A stretch of 31,581 nt of DNA from contig NZ_JACRWC010000042.1 of the NCBI RefSeq assembly GCF_014306095.1, positions 1 through 31,581 on the forward strand. The letters run 5' to 3'. The stretch is from Lentihominibacter faecis (GTDB lineage: Bacteria; Bacillota; Clostridia; Peptostreptococcales; Anaerovoracaceae). Position numbers and translations under genes: made by a program. Position 1 is the first letter of the stretch, and every line of letters begins with the position of its first letter. This document shows, one piece after another, positions 1 to 5,438 of the stretch. Below the pieces are notes generated by a model. The model was given only the letters and a program-made list of their open reading frames with translations, was not told the DNA's origin and searched no databases.

Positions 1-71
1 GCAGCAATGCGTGTTATTTTTATATTTGTTTTTCAGAAAGGAAAAGGAGATTATAGCATAACAGCGAACGT

Positions 72-104
72 ACTCGGGTGTCCTTCGGGGCCCGGGTCTT
101 TTTA
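72..104 (+). terminator. Rho-independent terminator upstream of prp
   Basis: ACTCGGG at 72-78 pairs with CCCGGGT at 91-97 (one G-T wobble), around a loop containing TTCG, and is followed by CTTTTTAT. It probably ends or attenuates transcription from the head genes to the left. Nothing recognisable is encoded in positions 1-71. Confidence 0.7.
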
Positions 105-158
105 TGCAGCAAGTTGCCAGCAAGTTAATCCATTAGCTACCGGTCAACTCTGCGATCA

Positions 159-188
159 TTGACTTTACTGGGATTCACAATGTAAAAT
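159..188 (+). promoter_or_regulatory. Possible promoter in front of prp and the capsid genes
   Basis: TTGACT at 159-164 and TAAAAT at 183-188 are separated by 18 bp. They lie between the terminator at 72-104 and the TTG start of prp at 259. The roughly 150-bp gene-free stretch here holds nothing else I can recognise apart from a short direct repeat, CAGCAAGTT, at 107-115 and 118-126. A terminator followed by a fresh promoter would let the capsid block be transcribed separately. This is inference from sequence match only. Confidence 0.4.
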
Positions 189-258
189 CGATGATGGATC
201 AGTGAAATTTTGCGTAGATTAACTCAAATCAGCAAATTAAAACTAGGAGGTTGATATA

Positions 259-612
259 TTGATTGAAATAACAGTTGATGAAACCAGGATCAGAGTAGAA
301 GGACATGCAGGATTCGGTCCTCCGGGACGGGATATTGTGTGTGCTGGTGTGAGTACCCTGTTTCAAACTCTGATATGGTCTATCGAAGATGTTACAGGTG
401 ATATAATCGAATATGGTTTAGGAGAAGGAAATTCTTTTCTAAAACTTGAAAAGTGCGTCTCGGAAGAATGTGATCTTCTGATACGTTCTTTTTTTATTGG
501 TATCAATGCGATCCAGCAAATGTATCCGGATTTCGTCCGGCTTATATGGATCGGTAAGGATAAAAGCAATGGACTGGGCGCGGAAGTGAATGGTCTGGGG
601 CGGAAAGGATGA
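259..612 (+). CDS. Phage-encoded Prp-family cysteine protease (ribosomal-processing protease homologue)
   Basis: This 117-residue protein has the Prp (YsxB) signature: GHAG with the catalytic His at residue 16 and DIVCAGVS with the nucleophilic Cys at residue 28. In Firmicutes, chromosomal Prp removes the N-terminal extension of ribosomal protein L27 by cutting within an LQFFA-type motif. Here the gene sits directly before the scaffold and capsid genes, and three neighbouring structural proteins carry LQLF[A/G] near their N-termini, so it is very likely the prohead and tail maturation protease. It starts at TTG with AGGAGG at 245-250, eight bases upstream; the weak start codon may keep its level low. 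The stop codon overlaps the next start (ATGA). The C-terminal 20 residues are polar and probably disordered. The family call is firm; the substrates are inferred. Confidence 0.9.
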   Translation: MIEITVDETRIRVEGHAGFGPPGRDIVCAGVSTLFQTLIWSIEDVTGDIIEYGLGEGNSFLKLEKCVSEECDLLIRSFFIGINAIQQMYPDFVRLIWIGKDKSNGLGAEVNGLGRKG

Positions 613-1283
613 AAGATATGGTGGAAGTTTTAGCAAATGAAGGAAAAAGAAAAATACTGTTGCAGCTGTTTGGCGAAGGTGACGGCGGTGGGTCCGAAGG
701 CGGAAATGGCGGTGGCACCGGCAGCGAAGGCGGCAATGGTGGATCAGGTGACGGTAAAGGTGGATCTGGCGGTGAGACGCTGTCCTTTGAGGAATTTCTG
801 AAACAGGAAGGCAACCAGGCTGAATTCGATCGCCGGGTAGATAAGGCGGTACAGACGGCAGTTGCAAACGTGGAAGAAAAGTGGCGGACACTGACTGATG
901 ACAAGCTGTCTGAGGCAGAGAAGCTGGCCAAGAAGACAAAAGAAGAGAAAGCCGCTTATAAGACAAAGAAGCTTGAGGAAGAGCTGGCGTCGTTAAAGCG
1001 AGAAAAAGAAGTTGCAGGGCTGGCATCTGAAGCCAGAAAGACTTTGTCTGATGATGGGATCAATATCCCAGATGAGCTTTTGGCAAACCTGATCGGAGAA
1101 GATGCGGCAAAAACGAAAGCTAATGTCGAAGCATTCACGAAGTTATTTAATGAGGCTGTCAATGAGATCGTAAAGAAAAAGGCGCAGCAGGATCCCCCGC
1201 TGGAAGGTGGCGGTCAGGGATCGGGCGGCAGAAGCAAGACGAATCTCGCTGAAATGGCAGCAAAAGCAAGAATTATCAAATAG
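609..1283 (+). CDS. Capsid scaffold protein (DUF4355-like)
   Basis: The position just before the major capsid gene and the domain order fit a siphovirus scaffold. A short N-terminal segment ends in LLQLFG (residues 17-22), followed by a low-complexity Gly/Ser/Asp/Glu linker (about 22-56). Then comes a highly charged coiled-coil region (about 75-150) and a basic C-terminal tail ending in AKARIIK, the usual capsid-binding end. The LQLFG motif resembles the Prp cleavage site in L27, with Gly in place of Ala, and would release the first 21 residues. The ATG at 609 overlaps the prp stop, but GGAAAGG at 602-608 abuts it; an in-frame ATG at 618 sits nine bases from that sequence and may be the true start. 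Scaffold proteins are removed during maturation. The assignment rests on context and composition rather than on a catalytic motif. Confidence 0.85.
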   Translation: MKDMVEVLANEGKRKILLQLFGEGDGGGSEGGNGGGTGSEGGNGGSGDGKGGSGGETLSFEEFLKQEGNQAEFDRRVDKAVQTAVANVEEKWRTLTDDKLSEAEKLAKKTKEEKAAYKTKKLEEELASLKREKEVAGLASEARKTLSDDGINIPDELLANLIGEDAAKTKANVEAFTKLFNEAVNEIVKKKAQQDPPLEGGGQGSGGRSKTNLAEMAAKARIIK

Positions 1284-1292
1284 GAGGAACTT

Positions 1293-2489
1293 ATGAGAAA
1301 CAAAGAAATGAAACTGCAGTTATTTGCACAGACGTGGAATCCGGATAATGTAACGGTCTTTGAGCACAAAGACGGGACTATTCCGGATAAGTACAATGAG
1401 CTGATCCTGAAGGATGTCATGGAAGGCAGCAAGGTGATGCAGCTTGCCAAGTATGAGGAAATGGACTCTAAGGAAAAGGAGTTCGAGTACTTTGCAAAGG
1501 GACCAGGGGCTTACTGGGTAGGTGAAGGTGAAAAGATCAAAACTTCCAAGCCGCAGTGGCTTACTGCAAAGATGGTTGCAAAGAAGCTGGGCGTTATCGT
1601 TCCATGCTCCAGAGAGCTGTTAACCTACAAGGTTTCTGACTTCTTTGACAAGATGAAGCCGAAAATCGCAGAAGCGTTTTATAAGAAGTTCGATGATGCA
1701 GTCATCCTGAATGCGGACAATCCGTTTCCACAGTCTCTGGAGGAGTCTGTGATGGAAAGCGGTAATTCTATCAGCACGGGGCTTACGTATGATAACATCC
1801 TCGCCCTGGAAGATATCCTGTCCGACGGCGACTTTGATGTTAATGCGTTCATCTCCACAAAGAAGAACAGAAGCACGCTGCGCAACGTCCAGAAGATCGA
1901 AAACGGCGTTGTTGTTGAGACCCTGTATGACAGAGCAAACAATACGCTGGATGGCTATCCGGTAGTAGATCTGAAATCTCTGGAAAAGGGCACGCTGTAT
2001 GCAGGGGATTTTGATTACATGTATTACGGTATCCCGTATGGCATGAGCTACAAGATCTCCGAGGAAGCGCAGCTGTCCACACTTACCAACGAAGACGGTA
2101 CACCGGTAAACCTGTTCGAGCAGGAACTGGTGGCTCTTAGAGTGACGATGGATGTAGCGTTCATGATCGTTAAGGATACTGCCTTTGCGAAGCTGGAATC
2201 TGCTTCTAGACTGGGAACGCTGACAGTAAGCTCTGTCGCAGGCACAGCAACCGGTGATACGAAGGTGACGATCTCTCCGGAAAAGGCTGCAGGCAATTCG
2301 TATAAGTACAAGGTGGCTGACACTGAAACTACTGTGACATATGGTCAGAATGTGAAAAACTGGACCGCATGGGACGGATCTAAGGATATCACTGCAGAGA
2401 CCGGAAAGAAGATCACCGTTGTTGAATGCGATGCGGAGTTCAGAGCTGTTAAGGCTGGATCTGCAACAGTAACAGCGAAGTCTGCATAG
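1293..2489 (+). CDS. Major capsid protein, HK97 fold, with C-terminal Ig-like domain
   Basis: The 398-residue protein follows the scaffold gene and has HK97-type capsid features: an N-terminal arm, an E-loop region rich in Lys/Glu (about 50-85, with WVGEGEKIKTSKP) and a P-domain/A-domain core to about residue 310. From about residue 310 to the end, a Ser/Thr/Gly-rich beta segment (VSSVAGTATGDTKVTISPE and onward) looks like an added immunoglobulin-like domain that would project from the capsid surface. MKLQLFA at residues 6-12 matches the Prp cleavage motif, so maturation probably removes about 11 residues. The start ATG has AGGAGG at 1283-1288. There is no separate HK97-type prohead protease in the window, which fits processing by Prp. 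Confidence 0.93.
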   Translation: MRNKEMKLQLFAQTWNPDNVTVFEHKDGTIPDKYNELILKDVMEGSKVMQLAKYEEMDSKEKEFEYFAKGPGAYWVGEGEKIKTSKPQWLTAKMVAKKLGVIVPCSRELLTYKVSDFFDKMKPKIAEAFYKKFDDAVILNADNPFPQSLEESVMESGNSISTGLTYDNILALEDILSDGDFDVNAFISTKKNRSTLRNVQKIENGVVVETLYDRANNTLDGYPVVDLKSLEKGTLYAGDFDYMYYGIPYGMSYKISEEAQLSTLTNEDGTPVNLFEQELVALRVTMDVAFMIVKDTAFAKLESASRLGTLTVSSVAGTATGDTKVTISPEKAAGNSYKYKVADTETTVTYGQNVKNWTAWDGSKDITAETGKKITVVECDAEFRAVKAGSATVTAKSA

Positions 2490-2499
2490 GAGGATCGGT

Positions 2500-2712
2500 A
2501 TGTATAAGGTGATCAAAGCTTTTTCCGATCTGCATGACGAAGATTACCCGTACAGCGTGGGAGATTCTTTCCCGCGCGTCGGGATCAACGTCACGGAAAA
2601 AAGGCTCAAAGAACTTTCTGGATGTGAGAATAAGCAGGGTATGCCGCTTATTGAAAAGGTCGCAGACGAAGTACTGCCGGCTGCAGTCCGGAAAGCTGTA
2701 GGAAAGAAGTAA
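2500..2712 (+). CDS. Small conserved phage protein of unknown function between capsid and connector
   Basis: The 70-residue protein begins MYKVIKAFSDLHDEDYPYSVGD. It contains a conserved-looking central segment (VTEKRLKELSG, GMPLIEKV) and a basic C-terminus. Proteins of this size and pattern are regularly found between the major capsid and head-tail connector genes of Clostridia phages. A role in head completion is possible from position alone. AGGAGG at 2489-2494 gives a good ribosome binding site. I do not recognise a catalytic motif or a membrane segment. Confidence 0.75.
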   Translation: MYKVIKAFSDLHDEDYPYSVGDSFPRVGINVTEKRLKELSGCENKQGMPLIEKVADEVLPAAVRKAVGKK

Positions 2713-2722
2713 GGAGGCAGGT

Positions 2723-3052
2723 ATGCTGGAAGACCTGAAGCGGATCCTGGGGATAGCGGTAGAGGATACCGATCTTGATGATAAGCTTAACTGGATCATC
2801 AGTTCTGTAAGATCCAGATTAAAACTGCTGCTGGGAGGAACGGATCCGCCAGAAGAAATGAATTTCATTATAGTAGAAGTGGCCGTGGTGCGTTTCAACA
2901 GGATCGGATCAGAAGGCACTGCTTCTCACTCTGTCGAGGGAGAGAGCCTGACATTTTCTGATTCGGATTTTGATGCGTATATGGCGGAGATTCAGAGCTT
3001 TAAGGATTCTCTTGGCCAGCAGGGAGCAAAAGGAGGCTTTAAGTTTTTATGA
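2723..3052 (+). CDS. Head-tail connector protein (gp6/Phage_connect-like)
   Basis: The 109-residue protein is mostly helical. The N-terminal part, MLEDLKRILGI...DDKLNWIISSVRSRLKLLLG, is the pattern of gp6-like connector proteins that form the adaptor ring under the portal. The C-terminal part contains SFSDSD-like acidic turns. The size fits the family. It lies between the capsid block and the head-closure gene, with which it overlaps by four bases (ATGA at 3049-3052). This suggests translational coupling. Confidence 0.8.
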   Translation: MLEDLKRILGIAVEDTDLDDKLNWIISSVRSRLKLLLGGTDPPEEMNFIIVEVAVVRFNRIGSEGTASHSVEGESLTFSDSDFDAYMAEIQSFKDSLGQQGAKGGFKFL

Positions 3053-3348
3053 GATACGATACGCCAATTTACTTCCAGCTGATCCGGCAGGGTATGTATG
3101 ATCCTAAGACCGGGGATTATGCTGATAGTGATCCAGTGGAAACAAAGTTGTATGCCGATGTGACGGATACTTCCACCGACACAAAGCAGATCTTGTACGG
3201 TGACATCAAGCGTAACAGTAAGGTGATCAGGTTGCAGCAGCATTATACGAAAACCTATAACAGGATCAGGATCGATGAAAAGCAATATATCGTGGATTTT
3301 GAACGAAAACTGCGTACTAAACAGATTCTGGTAGTATCGGAGGTATAA
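3049..3348 (+). CDS. Head closure protein (head-tail adaptor)
   Basis: This 99-residue beta-rich protein begins MRYDTPIYFQLIRQGMYDPKTGDY, with the pattern of small SPP1 gp16-like head-closure proteins. These seal the connector after DNA packaging and provide the docking surface for the tail. The assignment rests on size, predicted beta content and its fixed place after the connector gene. Its start overlaps the connector stop. It ends two bases before the next start, so the block is tightly coupled. Confidence 0.72.
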   Translation: MRYDTPIYFQLIRQGMYDPKTGDYADSDPVETKLYADVTDTSTDTKQILYGDIKRNSKVIRLQQHYTKTYNRIRIDEKQYIVDFERKLRTKQILVVSEV

Positions 3349-3349
3349 A

Positions 3350-3688
3350 ATGGGCGGAACGGTAGTATTTAAGGGACAGGCGGAGTTATCTGCGGCATTG
3401 ATGAGAAAAGCTGGTTTGGATGCCGTCAAGACGGTCGTCAGAGCCAATGGAACAAGGCTTCAGCAATGGACAAAACTGCGGGCACCAATCGATACCGGTA
3501 CGCTGTTCCGATCTATTGACCTGCAGATCAAAGACGGCGGACTGTCTGCTGTGGTGCAGCCACACACCGAATATGCTGCATACGTTGAATTTGGTACACG
3601 GAAAATGGCAGCGCAGCCATATGTCAAACCGGCGTTCAATACCGTTAAAGCTCAGTTCATCGCAGACTTGCAGAAATTAACGAGGTGA
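3350..3688 (+). CDS. HK97 gp10-like tail completion protein
   Basis: The 112-residue protein has the hallmark of the HK97 gp10 family: an N-terminal helix, LRAPIDTGTLFRSI in the middle, then HTEYAAYVEFGTRKMAAQPYVKPAF near the C-terminus (residues about 78-102; here split for description). The [DT]TG.L..S and YA.YVE.GT...APQP-type motifs are diagnostic. Family members act at the head-tail junction or in tail completion. It lies in the expected place between head closure and tail terminator. Confidence 0.88.
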   Translation: MGGTVVFKGQAELSAALMRKAGLDAVKTVVRANGTRLQQWTKLRAPIDTGTLFRSIDLQIKDGGLSAVVQPHTEYAAYVEFGTRKMAAQPYVKPAFNTVKAQFIADLQKLTR

Positions 3689-3692
3689 TAGC

Positions 3693-4079
3693 ATGGATCC
3701 ACAACAGGAATTATTCACAGCACTGCTGTTACAACTGAAAGAGGCGTTTCCGGGCAAGGTCTATGATGGATTCCTGCCGCCGGAAGACACGCCGTATCCG
3801 TTCGTCTATCTGGCAGACAGTCAGCTGATCGACACGGAAATGAAAGGAGCCGTGACCGGGACAGTTTACCAGACCATTGACGTTTGGCACAGCACACCGG
3901 AAAAACGAGGTACAGTTTCGGCAATGCTTTTGCAGATCAAGGGCATTTGCAGAAAACTGGAACATACAGATAACTTTGCCTGGCTGATCCACAATATTGA
4001 ACAGCGGATCTTGCCGGACACATCTACAGGAAAGCCGTTACTTAGAGGCAGGCTGGAAGTAGAGTTTAAATTTAGTTAG
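3693..4079 (+). CDS. Tail terminator protein (DUF3168/gpU-like)
   Basis: The 128-residue protein has an N-terminal helix followed by FLPPEDTPYPFVYLAD and alternating beta strands with QTIDVWH. This is the usual pattern of tail terminators that cap the tail tube and join it to the head. Length and position just before the major tail protein agree. It starts at ATG 3693 after GAGGTGATAGC, which serves as the ribosome binding site. No unusual features are seen. Confidence 0.8.
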   Translation: MDPQQELFTALLLQLKEAFPGKVYDGFLPPEDTPYPFVYLADSQLIDTEMKGAVTGTVYQTIDVWHSTPEKRGTVSAMLLQIKGICRKLEHTDNFAWLIHNIEQRILPDTSTGKPLLRGRLEVEFKFS

Positions 4080-4090
4080 GAGGAAAACAC

Positions 4091-4636
4091 ATGAAGAATA
4101 GAATGAAAATGCACGCTATGCAGCTGCAGTTATTCGCTGAAGCGGTATCCGGAAAAAAGATCATGTATCTGTATCGGATTCTGGAAAATGCGGCGACAGA
4201 CGATGCAGTTGCGATCGCATTCACAACGGAAAATGAAACGAATATCACGACGGATGCCGACACCACGGCAACCAAGGATGGCCCGATCAGAACACCGAAC
4301 GTACCGGAAATTGAAATTTCGGCCACGTCGGTACTGGCAAAGGGTGATACGATGTACGACAAGATGAAGGCGGCCATGCTGGCTAATAAGTTGATCGAGA
4401 TCTGGGAAGTCAATCTGGCAGAACCGATCGCAACCAAATCAGGTAAGTTCAAGGGCACATATTATCAGGGTTATCTGACAGAGTACACTCTGACGTCCAG
4501 TGCTGAAGACCACGCCGAAGTGGAAACGACGTTCGGCATCAACGGTACAGGAGCTACCGGCGAGGTTACTGTCAGCGAGGAGCAGCAGGAAGTGGCGGCC
4601 TATGTCTTTGCAGATACACAGAAGACTGGGGCATAG
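4091..4636 (+). CDS. Major tail tube protein (TP901-1/phi13 family)
   Basis: The 181-residue protein forms the tail tube. It is recognised by the pattern GKKIMYLYRILENAATDDA, a tube-protein beta barrel with IEISATSVLAKGD, and its position between terminator and chaperone genes. Its N-terminus contains MQLQLFAEAV (residues 10-19), the same LQLFA motif as the major capsid protein, which suggests removal of about 15 residues by the phage Prp protease. Processing of a tail tube protein by Prp is less expected than processing of capsid and scaffold. AGGAGG at 4079-4084 precedes the ATG. A terminator hairpin follows the gene, as expected for a protein needed in hundreds of copies. Confidence 0.9.
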   Translation: MKNRMKMHAMQLQLFAEAVSGKKIMYLYRILENAATDDAVAIAFTTENETNITTDADTTATKDGPIRTPNVPEIEISATSVLAKGDTMYDKMKAAMLANKLIEIWEVNLAEPIATKSGKFKGTYYQGYLTEYTLTSSAEDHAEVETTFGINGTGATGEVTVSEEQQEVAAYVFADTQKTGA

Positions 4637-4665
4637 TCTAAATCTTAACCTATTTTTTATCTAAT

Positions 4666-4693
4666 GAGAGGGCGATTTTCGCCTTCTCTTTTT
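4666..4693 (+). terminator. Terminator after the major tail gene
   Basis: GAGAGGGCGA at 4666-4675 pairs with TCGCCTTCTC at 4679-4688 (10 bp, one G-T wobble, loop TTT), followed by TTTTT. Placed between the high-copy tail tube gene and the low-copy chaperone and tape-measure genes, it probably acts as an attenuator that steps transcription down. Confidence 0.8.
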
Positions 4694-4713
4694 AATTATC
4701 TGGAGGAAAAATC

Positions 4714-5076
4714 ATGTTTGAATTAACAATAAACGATAAAGTTTATACGTTCAATTTTGGGGTCGGATTTGTTAGGGAGATTAACAAAACGGTCAAGGTG
4801 GAAATGTCCGGTGTTACCGAAGACGCAGGACTGACCATGGCACTGACACATATCTACGACGGAGATGTCATTGACCTGGTGAACGTGCTGGATCTGGCCA
4901 ACAAGGGGAAGTCGCCACGGGTAACGAAACAGGAACTTGAAGCCTACATTGAAGATCCTGATACGGATATCGACAAGCTGTTTGATGATGTGATCGGTTT
5001 TTTCACGACATCCAACGCCACGAAGAAGAGGGCGGAGAAGATGTTCAAGAGTCTGGAAGCAGCAGCGAACGAGTAA
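4714..5076 (+). CDS. Tail assembly chaperone, short form (gpG-like)
   Basis: The 120-residue acidic protein sits between the major tail and tape-measure genes, where long-tailed phages encode the tail assembly chaperone. Such genes normally produce a short form and a longer frameshifted form (gpG and gpGT in lambda). The sequence supports this here: codons 96-97 are TTT TTC preceded by T, a perfect X XXY YYZ slippery heptamer, and the -1 frame is open from there into the next reading frame. GGAGG upstream of ATG 4714 is a good ribosome binding site. The short form ends EAAANE. Confidence 0.85.
   Translation: MFELTINDKVYTFNFGVGFVREINKTVKVEMSGVTEDAGLTMALTHIYDGDVIDLVNVLDLANKGKSPRVTKQELEAYIEDPDTDIDKLFDDVIGFFTTSNATKKRAEKMFKSLEAAANE
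4998..5004 (+). promoter_or_regulatory. Putative -1 ribosomal frameshift site TTTTTTC in the chaperone gene
   Basis: T TTT TTC is in the correct register relative to the upstream frame (X XXY YYZ). Slipping one base back continues at CAC 5004 in a frame without stops until 5438. I see no strong hairpin directly downstream, so the stimulator, if any, is unknown. Confidence 0.65.
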
Positions 5077-5438
5077 CAAGTTTTGAGGAGACGTATCAGG
5101 AAATCGCATTGAATTGTTTCAGGTATTTGGATTTCAAGAGTTTTGATCAGGTGGATCAGCTGACGATCCCGCAGTACACCCTGATGATGAAGGCAGCCAT
5201 GCTGAAACAGGTTGATCTGGACTATAGGAATCATCTGCAGGCCTGGTTGACGTTTGCGGCTAAAGCGGAACAAAAAGCAGGCAGAGGCAAGACTCGGCCG
5301 GTTTATACGACGTTCCAGAAGTTTTTCAACTATAAGGATTCAGTTGCGAATGTTTTGAAGTCTTCAAATCCGAAGCGAAGAACGCGGTTTCGAGGTATCG
5401 AAAAAGTATTAAAGAAAGGAGGTAAAGACGATGGCTGA
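5004..5438 (+). CDS. Frameshifted extension of the tail assembly chaperone (gpGT-like T domain)
   Basis: This frame has no convincing start of its own. The first possible start, TTG at 5109, has its nearest purine-rich stretch (GAGGAG, 5084-5089) about 19 bases away. The frame is open back to 4989 and overlaps the short chaperone gene. It encodes a basic segment containing FEETYQEIALNCFRYLDF, LQAWLTFAAKA and RPVYTTFQKFFNY. That pattern is common in the second chaperone frame of Firmicutes phages and is thought to bind the tape measure and tail tube protein. With -1 slippage at 4998-5004 the product would be 97 plus 144 residues, 241 in all. The frame overlaps the tape-measure start by eight bases. 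Confidence 0.75.
   Translation, partial: HDIQRHEEEGGEDVQESGSSSERVTSFEETYQEIALNCFRYLDFKSFDQVDQLTIPQYTLMMKAAMLKQVDLDYRNHLQAWLTFAAKAEQKAGRGKTRPVYTTFQKFFNYKDSVANVLKSSNPKRRTRFRGIEKVLKKGGKDDG

Noticed and set aside
439..1026. Minus-strand open frames opposite the scaffold linker
   Set aside because: Products are Pro/Ser/Arg-rich antisense of the Gly/Glu linker and coiled coil; composition artefact.
1620..2516. Minus-strand 298-codon frame opposite the capsid gene
   Set aside because: No recognisable domain, Cys/Arg/Leu-rich shadow of a clearly coding strand.
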